Origin: Actinoallomurus sp963850195 | Lineage (GTDB): Bacteria; Actinomycetota; Actinomycetes; Streptosporangiales; Streptosporangiaceae | Assembly: GCA_963850195.1 (NCBI GenBank) | Contig: CAWKKD010000004.1 | Location: 248,001-312,000, forward strand | Direction of reading: 5' to 3' | DNA: 64,000 bases | Shown: positions 49,852 to 59,136 of the stretch, in pieces | How positions within the stretch are numbered: the first letter of the stretch is position 1 | How the letters are laid out: each line of letters begins with the position of its first letter | Notes under the pieces: model-generated | What the model was told of the DNA's origin: nothing | What the model saw: the letters and a program-made list of their open reading frames with translations, nothing else | Databases searched by the model: none | Made by a program: the position numbers and the translations under genes

Positions 49852-51381
49852 GTGGCCGTCACCGCATCCAGCAAGCCGTCCGAGTCCGAGCCGGAAGTCC
49901 GCACCGAGGCAGGCGTTCTACGCGGCGGCCGGGAGGCAGGTCTGGCGGTCTTCCGCGGCATCCCGTACGCCGAGCCGCCGGTCGGCGCCCTGCGTTTCGC
50001 CGCGCCGCAGCCGGTACGCGGCTGGGACGGTGTGCGCCCGGCGGTCGCGTACGGCCCGCCACCTCCGCAGGCCGGCGTGCTCGAGGCGTCCCCGGACACC
50101 GACGGCGACGACTGGCTGACGCTCAACGTCTGGACACCGGAACCGGATCCGGCGGCAGGGCTCCCGGTGATGGTGTGGATCCCCGGCGGCGGTTACGTCA
50201 TCGGCAACTCCAGCCTCCCGGAATACGACGCCGGGCACCTGGCCCGGAGCGGAACCGTGGTCGTGACCCTCAACTACCGTCTCGGTATCGAGGGTTTCGC
50301 GCAGATCGACGGAGCTCCGGCAAACCGGGGACTGCTCGACCAGGTCGCGGCCTTGCAGTGGGTGCGGGACAACATCCGGGTGTTCGGCGGCGACCCGGAC
50401 CAGGTCACGATCTTCGGGGAGTCGGCGGGCGGCGGATCGGTCGCCGCGCTGCTCGTCATGCCGCGCGCCGCCGGGCTCTTCCGCCGGGCGATCGCGCAGA
50501 GCGTGCCGGGGACGTTCTTCTCCCCCGAACTGGCCGCCGACATCGCCGCCGCCTGCGCCGCCGAGCTGGGGGTACGGCCCACGGTGTCCGGCCTGTCGGC
50601 GGTGGCCCCGGTCAGGCTGCCCGCCGCGGGCGACGCGATCTCCGCCAAAATGGTCCAATGGCGGGCGCGCTGGGGGCAGATCACACACCGGCCGATCCCG
50701 TTCGCGCCGGTCGTCGACGGTGACGTCCTGCCGGCAGCCCCATGGCAGGCGCTGGCCGACGGCGCCGCCCGCGACATCGACCTTCTCGTCGGGCACACCC
50801 GTGACGAGCACCGGTTGTTCAGCCTGATCGACGGCGTGCTCGGCCAGGTCACGAACGAGCAGACCGAGACCGCTCTGCACATGCTCGCCCCCGGCCCGGA
50901 CGGCGCACGCCGGTACCGGGAGGCATTCCCGGCCGCGGCCGATGAGGAGCTGTACGAACTGGTCAACGCTGACTGGCTGTTCCGCATGCCGAGCCTCCAC
51001 CTCGCCGGCGCGCAGATCGCCGGCGGTGGCCGGGCCCACCTCTACGAACTGACCTGGTCCGCCCCGGGATTGGGCGGTGGCCTTGGCGCCTGCCACGGCC
51101 TGGACGTGCCGCTCGTCTTCGGCAACCTGAGCAGCGGACAGCCCGCCGTGCTGATCGGTGACCCGCCCTCCCCGGCAGCGGAGGAGCTGTCCGCGCGGAT
51201 CCGCGGGGCGTGGACGGCGTTCGCGACACACGGCGACCCGGGCTGGCCCCCGTACGACGCCGACCGCCGCCTCGCACAGCTCTTCGACACGCCGTCGACG
51301 GTCACCGCCTACCCGGAAGAGACCTCGCGGCTGCTGTGGGAGGACCACGTTTTCCCGGCGCTCCCGCTGCTCGAGCGTTAG
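49852..51381 (+). CDS. Type-B carboxylesterase
   Basis: A 509-residue esterase of the carboxylesterase/cholinesterase family. It begins with the FRGIPYAEPPVGALRF signature. The oxyanion region is WIPGGGYVIG, the nucleophile elbow FGESAGGGS has serine 191, and the catalytic histidine is in GACHGLDVPLVFGN. The acid is probably the glutamate or aspartate in HTRDEHRLF. No signal peptide is seen, so it is cytoplasmic. The GTG at 49852 follows GGGGAGG at good spacing; an ATG at 49818 is the alternative. Its stop overlaps the convergent histidine-kinase gene. Confidence 0.93.
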   Translation: MAVTASSKPSESEPEVRTEAGVLRGGREAGLAVFRGIPYAEPPVGALRFAAPQPVRGWDGVRPAVAYGPPPPQAGVLEASPDTDGDDWLTLNVWTPEPDPAAGLPVMVWIPGGGYVIGNSSLPEYDAGHLARSGTVVVTLNYRLGIEGFAQIDGAPANRGLLDQVAALQWVRDNIRVFGGDPDQVTIFGESAGGGSVAALLVMPRAAGLFRRAIAQSVPGTFFSPELAADIAAACAAELGVRPTVSGLSAVAPVRLPAAGDAISAKMVQWRARWGQITHRPIPFAPVVDGDVLPAAPWQALADGAARDIDLLVGHTRDEHRLFSLIDGVLGQVTNEQTETALHMLAPGPDGARRYREAFPAAADEELYELVNADWLFRMPSLHLAGAQIAGGGRAHLYELTWSAPGLGGGLGACHGLDVPLVFGNLSSGQPAVLIGDPPSPAAEELSARIRGAWTAFATHGDPGWPPYDADRRLAQLFDTPSTVTAYPEETSRLLWEDHVFPALPLLER

Positions 51382-52496
51382 CCGAGACCCGCTGACGGCG
51401 TGCCCGGAAGTCGAATCGTGACGAGGAGACCACCGGTGGGTCGGGGCGTGAGGTCGAGGGTCCCGCCGTGTGCTCGGACGATCCTGTGCACGATGGCCAG
51501 CCCGAGGCCGACGCCGGCGTGCTCGTCGGTGCGTATGCGTTCCGTTCCGCGCTGGAAGGGTTCGGTGAGGGTCGGTACCAGTTCCGGGTGGAGCCGGTGG
51601 CCGGTGTTCTCGACCCGCAACACGCTCGCGTCGTGCTGCGATTCGGTGTGGACCGTCACGGTGCCGCCGGCGGGGAGGTTGTGGACGATGGCGTTCTGGA
51701 CGAGGTTCGTCACCATCCGCAGTAGGAGCGCCGCGGAGCCGACGGTCCGTGTCGTCTCGCCGGTGACGTCGAGCGTGATCTGACGCTTTTCGGCGAGGGG
51801 AAGCAGCGTTTCGGCGGCTTCTTCGGCGATGAGGGACAGGTCGAACGGCTCGCGGGTGAAACTCCTGCGGTCGTCGCGGCTGAGCAGCAGCAGGGCCTCG
51901 GTGAGGTCGATCGCCCGCGTGTTGACGGTGTGGAGGCGTTCGATGAGTTCGCTCTGGTCCCGTGTGGGGTCGTTGCGGGCGACGTCGAGGAGTGCCTTCG
52001 AGATCGCCAGCGGGGTGCGCAGTTCGTGGGAGGCGTTCGCGGCGAACCTTTGCTGTTCGGCGATGTGGGATTCGAGTTGTTCGAGCATGGCGTCGAACAC
52101 GTCGGCGAGTTCGCGGAATTCGTCTCTGCGGCCCTGTAGCCGGATTCGGTGGGAAAGCGATCCGTCGGCGGCCGTCCGCGCCGCGTCTGCGATCCGGGCG
52201 AGTGGTGCGAGCATCCGGCCGGCGAGGACCCATCCTCCCAGGAGGCCGAACACCAGGAGGAAGGCCAGTGCCGTGGCCGCGGCGGGAGCCAGGCCGCGCA
52301 GGAGTGTGGAGCGGTTGGGCCCGATCATGATCACGCCACCGAACGTCCTCCGGATGGATACGGGATCGTCGGTCGGTATCCAGCGCAGCACGAATACCCA
52401 TACGACGGCCAGCAGGAGAGTGCCGGCGAGGAGGAGGAATCCGGCGTAGCTGATCGTGAGTTTCAGCCGGACGCTGAGTCCTGGGCGTCTATTCAT
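51378..52496 (-). CDS. Sensor histidine kinase
   Basis: A 372-residue membrane kinase. Two transmembrane helices (about residues 12-38 and 70-93) enclose a short extracytoplasmic loop of about 30 residues. A HAMP linker follows, then the phospho-acceptor motif NASHELRTPLA with histidine 157, the N-box LVQNAIVHN, and the G-boxes EHAGVGLGLAIV and HGGTLDL. The start overlaps the response-regulator gene end by 8 bp, so the two are coupled. The small sensor loop suggests a membrane-derived or cell-envelope signal. Confidence 0.94.
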   Translation of the reverse strand: MNRRPGLSVRLKLTISYAGFLLLAGTLLLAVVWVFVLRWIPTDDPVSIRRTFGGVIMIGPNRSTLLRGLAPAAATALAFLLVFGLLGGWVLAGRMLAPLARIADAARTAADGSLSHRIRLQGRRDEFRELADVFDAMLEQLESHIAEQQRFAANASHELRTPLAISKALLDVARNDPTRDQSELIERLHTVNTRAIDLTEALLLLSRDDRRSFTREPFDLSLIAEEAAETLLPLAEKRQITLDVTGETTRTVGSAALLLRMVTNLVQNAIVHNLPAGGTVTVHTESQHDASVLRVENTGHRLHPELVPTLTEPFQRGTERIRTDEHAGVGLGLAIVHRIVRAHGGTLDLTPRPTGGLLVTIRLPGTPSAGLG

Positions 52497-53184
52497 GAGT
52501 GCTACCAGGGCGGGTGGTGTCCATGCCGGTGTCGATTCGGTAGCCGACGCCGGGCACCGTGGCGATGAGCCATGGTTCGCCGAGTCGTTTGCGCAGGGCG
52601 GAGACGGTGATGCGGACGGCGTTGGTGAAGGGGTCGGCGTTGGCGTCCCAGGCCCGCTCCAGTAGCTCTTCGGCACTGACGACACCGCCTTCTGCGGCGA
52701 CGAGGACCTCGAGCACGGCGAACTGCTTCCGGGTGAGCGCGACGTAACGTCCGTCGCGGAAGACCTCCCGGCGGAAGGGGTCCAGCCGCAGGCCCGCGAT
52801 CTCGCTGACCGGCGGCCGGGCGTACGCGCGCCTGCGATCCAGCGCCCGCAGCCGCATGACGAGCTCGCGAAGCTCGAACGGCTTGGTGAGGTAGTCATCG
52901 GCGCCGAGCTCGAACCCGGAAGCCTTGTCGTCGATCCGGTCGGCAGCGGTGAGCATGAGGATCGGGATGCCGCTGCCGGAGGCGACGATTCGCCGGGCGA
53001 TCTCGTCGCCCGAGGGGCCGGGGATGTCGCGGTCGAGGACCGCGAGGTCGTAGGAGTTGACGCCGAGCAGTTCCAGGGCGGAGTCGCCGTCGCCGGCGAT
53101 GTCGGCGGCGATCGCCTCCAGCCGGAGACCGTCACGGACGGCCTCGGCCAGGTAGGGCTCGTCCTCCACGATCAGCACGCGCAT
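52489..53184 (-). CDS. OmpR/PhoB-type response regulator
   Basis: A 231-residue regulator. The receiver domain has the acidic pair VEDEP, phospho-acceptor aspartate 51 (LAVLDRDIPG) and the conserved lysine 101 (YLTKPF). The C-terminal winged helix contains LTRKQFAVLEVLVAAEGGVV and the VRITVSALRKRLGEP recognition helix. It is the first gene of the two-component operon with the downstream kinase. Target genes cannot be read from sequence; the flanking esterase genes are candidates by position only. Confidence 0.95.
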   Translation of the reverse strand: MRVLIVEDEPYLAEAVRDGLRLEAIAADIAGDGDSALELLGVNSYDLAVLDRDIPGPSGDEIARRIVASGSGIPILMLTAADRIDDKASGFELGADDYLTKPFELRELVMRLRALDRRRAYARPPVSEIAGLRLDPFRREVFRDGRYVALTRKQFAVLEVLVAAEGGVVSAEELLERAWDANADPFTNAVRITVSALRKRLGEPWLIATVPGVGYRIDTGMDTTRPGSTHE

Positions 53185-53645
53185 ACGTGAAGCCTAAGCA
53201 GCACGGCATATCGCCGACATATGCAACATGCCCTGACGGCCTGCAAGGCGCTCACCAGCTAGAACGCCCGACAACCCCAGATGACCGGCACGGCTGGACG
53301 CCCCGGCCCGGGCGCGGATCCTGGGGTTGATCGAAGCCGACGCCGTCGAGGGCCAGGATGCCGAGGACGATGATGGCGGGTCGATGTCGGCGCTGTTGGC
53401 GGCGTTGGTGGCCGAGCGATCGGAAATGGCCGCCAACGGGCACGAGCGAATACAGCTGATTACCAGCCGTAATAGGTACAGGTCAGAGGGTGTGGCGGTT
53501 TTCGCCAGGATCCGGCGCGATTTACGGACGTCCGGTTCGGTATTGACACCTGCTCGCGGCACACTTAGCTTCCGGATGCTCGTGTCGTGAGGTCGCAGGC
53601 GTCGCCGCGATCCCGCGTACGCCGCGAAGACGGGGGAGGACACTC
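53185..53645. other. Intergenic region with a promoter and no clear gene
   Basis: About 460 bp. A plus-strand frame at roughly 53303-53590 (ARARILGLIEADAVEG onward) has coding-like bias at first, but no start with a ribosome site and no family match. The right part holds the probable promoter of the tannase-family gene. I saw no RNA gene or repeat pair. Confidence 0.4.
53543..53571 (+). promoter_or_regulatory. Candidate promoter for the tannase-family gene
   Basis: TTGACA (53543-53548) is followed after 17 bp by TAGCTT (53566-53571), in a locally AT-rich patch about 75 bp before the start codon. The -35 box is perfect and the -10 box is weak. Confidence 0.45.
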
Positions 53646-55418
53646 ATGCGTGCTCGTGTATGGGGCCGGGCGCCGGGACGCGCCGGCCGCACCGCTGGAG
53701 TCCGGGCGCTACCGGTCGTGCTCGCCGTCCTCGCCGTCCTCGTGATGGCCGGCGGTGGCCAGGCCGCGACCCGTACGGCCGTGGCCGGGGTGCCCGCCGA
53801 GGCGCGCGGTTCGTCCTCCGGCCCTCCCGTGGTGCTGCCGAGGACCGACTGCGCGGCCCTCGCCGGGCAGGACCTGTCGGGGACGCCCGGCGCTCCGGCG
53901 GTCATCGGGTCCGCGACCGCGACGACCTCGCCGGACGGCTCGGCGGCCTGCGAAGTCAAGGGAACCGTGGCGCCGCAGATCCAGTTCGACGTGTTCCTCC
54001 CCACCAAGACGTGGCGGCAGCGGTATCTGCAGATCGGGTGCGCGTCGTTCTGCGGGAGCGTCGACTTCTACGCCGACGCGACGGACGGGTGCGTGCCGCT
54101 GACCCGCGGCGACTTCGTCCTGGCCACCAACAACGAGGGGCACGTCGGCGTCTCCGGCTTCGACGCCGTATTCGGCGCCGACCCGCAGCTCCGGGCCGAC
54201 TTCGGCTACCGGTCCGACCACGTCGTCGCGCTCGTCGCCAAACGGCTCATCGCGCTCTACTACGGACAAGGCCCGCGCTACTCCTACTTCGACGGCTGCT
54301 CGCAGGGCGGCCACCAGGGGATGACAGAGGCACAGCGCTACCCGCATGACTTCGACGGCATCGTCGCCGGCGCCCCGGCGTCGGTGCTCAGTTCGCTCAT
54401 CGTGTGGTCCGCGGGCTGGCACGCCACCGCCAACACCGACGCGCACGGCCGGCCCATCCTGACCGCCGCCAAGCTTCCCGCGCTGCACGCCGCCGTCCTG
54501 CGCGAGTGCGACGCGCGGGACGGCCTGGCCGACGGCCAGATCGACGACCCGCGTGCCTGCACGTTCGACCCGAAGAGCCTGCGCTGCGCGACGGGAACCG
54601 ACAGCGCGAGCTGCCTCACCGACGCGCAGGTCGGCGCCGTACGCAAGCTGTACGACGGGCCACGCGACGAGCGGGGCCGGCGGATGTACCCGGGGGGTGA
54701 GCCCGTGGGCTCGGAGGCGAACTGGGAACGCTGGGTCACCCCGACCGCCACCGGCGCCCCGTCCGCAGCCGAGAGCAATGCGACGAACACGCTGAAGTAC
54801 CTCGCCTACTCGTCCGCCCGGCCGTCGGCGACACTGCACGACCTGCACTACGACTCAAAGACGTTCCGCGAGGTCTCCCGGCGGGCCGGCGTCTACGACG
54901 CGACCGACCCCGACCTGACGGCCTTCCGCGCCGCGGGCGGGAAGCTCCTCCTCTGGCACGGCTGGGCAGACCAGGCGATCTCGCCGTACGGGACGATCGC
55001 CTACTACCACGCCCTCACCGAGCGCATGGGCGGGACGGACGCCACGCAGCGGTTCGCCCGCCTGTTCATGCTGCCGGGCGTCGCCCACTGCGGTGACGGT
55101 CAGGGACCGGACGCGATCGACGCGCTCACCCCCACCCTCGCCTGGGTCGAGAACGGCGTCGCACCCGACCGGCTCGTCGCCACGAAGCGCCAGGGCGACA
55201 CCGTCGTACGGACCCGCCCGGTCTACCCCTATCCGACCGTCGCACGCTACGACGGGAGCGGCAGCACCGACGACGCGGCGAACTTCGCACCGACACCGCC
55301 GCCCACGCGCTACAAGGACGACATCCCCTGGCTCGGATCGTTCCGCTCCGGCTACGAGCAGACCTGCGGCTGGCACGACGGCCGCTGGTCCTGCACCCCG
55401 GCGCGACGGCCGAGCTAG
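53646..55418 (+). CDS. Secreted tannase/feruloyl-esterase family hydrolase
   Basis: A 590-residue exported esterase of the tannase family. A signal-like N-terminus (VVLAVLAVLVMAGGGQAA) is followed by the catalytic domain. The nucleophile motif is GCSQGGHQ with Cys218 and Ser219, the acid is in HGWADQAIS and the histidine in LPGVAHC. The CS-D-HC motif, in which a disulfide joins the cysteines next to Ser and His, is complete. Such enzymes release phenolic acids such as gallate or ferulate from plant polymers. GGGGGAGGAC upstream supports the ATG at 53646. Confidence 0.93.
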   Translation: MRARVWGRAPGRAGRTAGVRALPVVLAVLAVLVMAGGGQAATRTAVAGVPAEARGSSSGPPVVLPRTDCAALAGQDLSGTPGAPAVIGSATATTSPDGSAACEVKGTVAPQIQFDVFLPTKTWRQRYLQIGCASFCGSVDFYADATDGCVPLTRGDFVLATNNEGHVGVSGFDAVFGADPQLRADFGYRSDHVVALVAKRLIALYYGQGPRYSYFDGCSQGGHQGMTEAQRYPHDFDGIVAGAPASVLSSLIVWSAGWHATANTDAHGRPILTAAKLPALHAAVLRECDARDGLADGQIDDPRACTFDPKSLRCATGTDSASCLTDAQVGAVRKLYDGPRDERGRRMYPGGEPVGSEANWERWVTPTATGAPSAAESNATNTLKYLAYSSARPSATLHDLHYDSKTFREVSRRAGVYDATDPDLTAFRAAGGKLLLWHGWADQAISPYGTIAYYHALTERMGGTDATQRFARLFMLPGVAHCGDGQGPDAIDALTPTLAWVENGVAPDRLVATKRQGDTVVRTRPVYPYPTVARYDGSGSTDDAANFAPTPPPTRYKDDIPWLGSFRSGYEQTCGWHDGRWSCTPARRPS

Positions 55419-55565
55419 CTTGGGCGGTGACCAGCAACTACCGCGCTGCCCGCGGACCGTTTCCGCCGGACTCCGGTGGCACTCCTACCGGGGCACGAGT
55501 CTTACCGACAACCCCGCGTCGCGACGGCGGCCCGGTCGGGCCCGGGGGAGATGCGCAGGCCGGGT

Positions 55566-56795
55566 TCAGGCGTTGCCGGTGGCGCGGAGTTCGGCGGCGA
55601 CCGCGCGTTCGCGCTGGGCGTCGGCGTCGGCGCGGGCCGAGGCGCGTTCGCGTTCGAGGTCGGCGATGCGGGCCTGGTCGGCGCGCAGGGCCAGGCGGGC
55701 CTCGTCGAGTTCGCGGCGCAGGCTCTCGGTGGCGGCGCGCAGCCGCTCGGCCTCCGCGTTCGCGCGCTCGGTCTCGGCGCGCGCGAGTTCGACGTCGGTG
55801 TTCGCGCGTTCGGTGTCGGTCTGGGCGCGGTCGCGGGCGCTCAGCGCCGACGTACGCTCGGCGTCGACCTCGGCGGTACGCGTCTCGGCGCGGTCGCGTG
55901 CGGCCTCGGCCGCCTCCGCGCGTGCCTGGGCCGCCGCGCCGTCCCGCTCGGCGGTCGCGGTCGCGGTCCGCGCCTCCGTCAGCGCGGCGCGCGCCGTTTC
56001 GGCGTCGAGGACGGCGCGTTCGGTCTCGCGCCCGGCGCGCTCGGCGGCGCGTACGGCCTCGGCCGCGTCGTGGCGCGCGGCCTGAGCCTGCTGCTCGGCG
56101 CGCGTGACCTCGGACCGGGCCCGTTCGACCTGTTCCTCGGCGGTGCGCCTGGCCTCCGCCGCGTCGTCGGCCGCCCGGCGTACCGCCTGCTCCGCCTCGG
56201 CCCGCACCTGTCCGACGAGGACCCGAGCTTCGGCGCGTACCCGCTCGGCCTCGGCGTTCGCGCGTTCTTCGGCGGCCCGCGCGACGTCGCGCTCCTCCTC
56301 GGCCTCACACACGCGCCGCCCGGCGGCCTCGGCGCGTTCGGCGGACGCACGCGCCTCCTCTTCCGCACGATGCGCCTGCGCCGCCGCCTCCTGCCCGTCC
56401 GCCATCGCGGCCGCGACACGAGCCTGTGCCTGCGCACGCTCCGCGCTGATTTGTGCCTCGACACCGCGCGGGGAAAGCTCCGCGTCCAGCGCGGCCGCGA
56501 GCGGAGCGATCGCGGAGGACAGCCCCTGCTCCATCCGCTCGTACAGATCCTCGGCGCGGGCGAGCGCCCCTTCGAGGCCGGGCACCGAGCGCCGTACCTC
56601 CCGATCTTTCTTGGCCCGGGCCTGGCAGTCTTCCCCCGGACAGTACGCCCGAGGCCGCCCCCGTCCCGAACGCTGAGGCACCGGCCGCCCGCAGTAACGA
56701 CACGGCCGCTCCTCCACCTCAACCGGCTCAGGTTCGGCTCTTGCCGAGTCGTTGTTTGCCGTGGCGGCCTCGGCGGCCGGATTCGTCTGGGTCAC
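55566..56795 (-). CDS. Zinc-finger and long coiled-coil protein
   Basis: A 409-residue protein. A short N-terminal zinc-binding motif (about residues 32-58) reads CRYCGRPVP then RAYCPGEDCQARAKKD. It is followed by about 320 residues of almost pure Ala/Glu/Arg coiled coil from residue 75 to the end, with no globular domain after it. The layout recalls KfrA-like or chromosome-organising proteins, but with a zinc motif instead of a helix-turn-helix. It probably binds DNA or a protein and forms filaments. It has no evident operon partner. Confidence 0.8.
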   Translation of the reverse strand: MTQTNPAAEAATANNDSARAEPEPVEVEERPCRYCGRPVPQRSGRGRPRAYCPGEDCQARAKKDREVRRSVPGLEGALARAEDLYERMEQGLSSAIAPLAAALDAELSPRGVEAQISAERAQAQARVAAAMADGQEAAAQAHRAEEEARASAERAEAAGRRVCEAEEERDVARAAEERANAEAERVRAEARVLVGQVRAEAEQAVRRAADDAAEARRTAEEQVERARSEVTRAEQQAQAARHDAAEAVRAAERAGRETERAVLDAETARAALTEARTATATAERDGAAAQARAEAAEAARDRAETRTAEVDAERTSALSARDRAQTDTERANTDVELARAETERANAEAERLRAATESLRRELDEARLALRADQARIADLERERASARADADAQRERAVAAELRATGNA

Positions 56796-56908
56796 AGGTC
56801 GTGCTCTCTCATCTGAAGTGACGGCTGCCCGCTGGACGCGGCCAGTCTGTCCGATCCCTCGCCCCGGCTGTCGCCACCCCAGAAATCAGGCTGCTGCCGA
56901 TCTCGTAC

Positions 56909-57679
56909 TCACAGCGCCCTCAAAAAATCCGTGATCGCGGTTCGCACCATCTCCGGTTTCTCCAGGTGCACGTCGTGGCCCGCTCCTGGCACGTTCGCGA
57001 TGACGGCGTCCGGCCGGGTACGTGTCATCGCACGTGCTTGCTCGGAGGAGAAAAACCCGGACTCGGCCAGCACCACCAGGGTGGGACACCGCACCTGATT
57101 CCACAGCACGGATCGCACCATGAACTCGGGCTCGAACCGGGGCCGCCACCCGTCTTTGTGCTTCTCTAGGCCGGCAGCCCACCCGGCACCGGCGGGACCG
57201 CCTCCAAAGAACTCAGCCGCAGCGGCCCGTGATGCGAATGGCACGGGCCAGGACGCGAGCCAGTTCTCGATGTGCTGCGGGCCGTCCGGACTGGGGTCAC
57301 CGGGCCCCGCCTCGATCATCACCAGCGCCCGGACGAGATCAGGACGCGCAGCCGCCACGAGCATCGCCGTAAGCCCGCCCAGAGACTGGCCCACCAGGAT
57401 CGCGTTCGCCAGCCCAAGCTCACCGAGGACGGCGACCACATCCGCGACGTACGCAGCCCGGGATGCATCCGCCGGACGATGTTCACTCGCCCCATGCCCG
57501 CGCTGGTCAAGAGCGACGACGCGGTACTGCTCCCTCATCCACTCGACCGCGGTATCCCATTCACCGGAATGACCGGCCAGCCCGTGTAGCAGCACAACCG
57601 GAGCCCCTGGCCCCCCGAAGTCGTGCGCCACCAAGCGGACCCCATCACTGACGACCGTGCGCTCCACCCAGCCCGCCAC
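56909..57679 (-). CDS. Alpha/beta-fold hydrolase
   Basis: A 256-residue hydrolase. The oxyanion HG motif is in VVLLHGLAGHSGEW, and ALDQRGHGAS follows. The nucleophile elbow VGQSLGG has serine 99, and the catalytic histidine lies in VPGAGHDVHLEKP. The triad acid is probably near VVLAESGFF, which has glutamate rather than the usual aspartate. It resembles the haloalkane-dehalogenase/3-oxoadipate-lactonase branch without specific markers. Substrate unknown. Confidence 0.92.
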   Translation of the reverse strand: MAGWVERTVVSDGVRLVAHDFGGPGAPVVLLHGLAGHSGEWDTAVEWMREQYRVVALDQRGHGASEHRPADASRAAYVADVVAVLGELGLANAILVGQSLGGLTAMLVAAARPDLVRALVMIEAGPGDPSPDGPQHIENWLASWPVPFASRAAAAEFFGGGPAGAGWAAGLEKHKDGWRPRFEPEFMVRSVLWNQVRCPTLVVLAESGFFSSEQARAMTRTRPDAVIANVPGAGHDVHLEKPEMVRTAITDFLRAL

Positions 57680-58116
57680 TCAGCGTCCTTCCCTCGCTCG
57701 CCGTTCGTGTCCGTACACAGCTTCGCCAGATCACCTGAGACTCCGGCAGCTCGGCTGCGGACGCACACCGGCCCGCGCGGCGAACTCTCGGACATCTCCG
57801 CAGTCTATATTTTCCGGTTTTCTGTTTCTGGAAAATAAGAACTCCAATAAACCATAGACGAGTAACTCACGAGAATGTAGATTCCCGCAAGTTACGGAGA
57901 CGGATCGGAGCACGTGAAGGGGGACATGTGTGTCCGCGCTCAGCGGATCTGATGCGGGTGCGGCGTAGCTGATGCGCGCTCAGTGAAAGTGATGCAAGAC
58001 GCACCCGAGCTCCGCCAAGATCATCTGGGTTTTCTTGGCGCTGTCTCGTGAGGACCGGATGGGTTCGTCACAGAACCAAGGCGCCCGACCACAGGTGTTC
58101 GCAATGGAAGGTGCAC
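57680..58116. other. AT-rich intergenic region with several repeats
   Basis: About 435 bp without a gene. It contains an 8-bp inverted repeat TATTTTCC/GGAAAATA (57808-57837), three TGATGC copies spaced exactly 20 bp apart (57950-57995), and a hairpin CGCCAAGA/TCTTGGCG (58013-58040). Base composition in the left half is clearly lower in GC than the flanks. It may be a remnant of mobile DNA. Confidence 0.5.
57936..57995. repeat. Imperfect direct repeats with 20-bp TGATGC periodicity
   Basis: GCGCTCAGCGGATCTGATGC (57936) and GCGCTCAGTGAAAGTGATGC (57976) are 40 bp apart. A third, shorter copy of the TGATGC end lies exactly midway (57970). Such arrays occur in the ends of IS21-type elements and in iteron-like protein-binding sites. 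Neither is proven here. Confidence 0.55.
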
Positions 58117-58883
58117 ATGACCAGCCCTCTCGGCACGCTGTATGCCCGTCGTCTACGCCGGCAGGTCGTGGCAGGGCCGCTGCCGGGGCACGTCGGGCTG
58201 ATCATGGACGGCAATCGTCGCTGGGCCCGGCAGATGGGCATGGCCAACCCGAGCCTGGCCACAAGTACGGCGCCGAACACGCCGAGACCATGTTGACCTG
58301 GTGCGAGGCGGTCGGGATCAAGCACGTCTCCGTGTTCCTGTGCTCCACCGAGAATCTCCGACGCCGCGGTGACGCGGAAGTCGCCTTCCTGATGCGGGTC
58401 ATCGAGCAGATGGCGGACCGGCTCAGCCGGCGGGACGCCCGCTGGCAGGTGCACGTCGCCGGGATGCTGGACGCGCTGCCCGACACCACAGCCCGTGCCC
58501 TCAAGGATGCGGTCGAGGCGACACGCACCTGCACCACCGGAGCTCACATCACGCTCGCCGTCGGCTACGGAGACCGGCAGGAGGTCATCGACGCGTTGCG
58601 TGACCATCTGCACGAGCGTACGGAGGCCGGCGACTCCCTGGCCGACGTGGCATCGTCCCTGACCATGGACGACATCGCCCGGCACCTCTATACCGCCGGG
58701 CAACCGGACCCGGATCTGGTGATCCGTACCAGCGGCGAACAGCGGATGTCGAACTTCCTGCTCTGGCAGAGCGCCTACTCGGAGCTGTACTTCTGCGAGG
58801 CGTACTGGCCGGCCTTCCGCGAGATCGACTTCCTTCGAACCCTGCGCGGTTTCGGCGCCAGGCAACGACGCTCCGGCGGCTGA
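58117..58883 (+). pseudogene. Cis-prenyltransferase (UppS-like) with a frameshift
   Basis: The two halves lie in different frames. The first frame starts at an ATG at 58117 with GGAAGG upstream and encodes GHVGLIMDGNRRWARQMGMA, the conserved diphosphate-binding start. The second resumes with HKYGAEHAETMLTW, then CSTENLRRRGDAEVAFLM, and ends with DLVIRTSGEQRMSNFLLW and AYSELYF. Together they make a typical Z-isoprenyl diphosphate synthase of about 255 residues. The shift lies at about 58257-58261 and is repaired by one extra base. It is either a pseudogene or a sequencing error. Confidence 0.85.
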
Positions 58884-59136
58884 ACTGAGGCGATGCGGGC
58901 CCACTTCTCAGTGATTGGTGAGTTCCCTGGCGCGGAAGTGGCCGGGATCCGCCGACCTCTGGCGGAACACATCGGCTGCTGAACACCTTTCGCCGGAGTT
59001 CGCGGCCCCCGGGCCACCTGTTGGCTGGGCTGCCTCATGCTCGATGAAAAAGAGCTGCCAGGTCCGCTGCGCTCGGTTCCGGGAGGCCGCGCGCAAAGGT
59101 TCGAGGGTTGCGTTCGCCGCGACGGAGCGAGCAGCG
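58884..59136. other. Intergenic region without recognisable gene
   Basis: About 250 bp between the prenyltransferase and the acetyltransferase remnant. A 7-bp inverted repeat (CCACTTC/GAAGTGG, about 58900-58940) is present. Frames here carry no family motif, and the sequence looks like the 5' flank of a rearrangement that beheaded the acetyltransferase. Confidence 0.4.
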
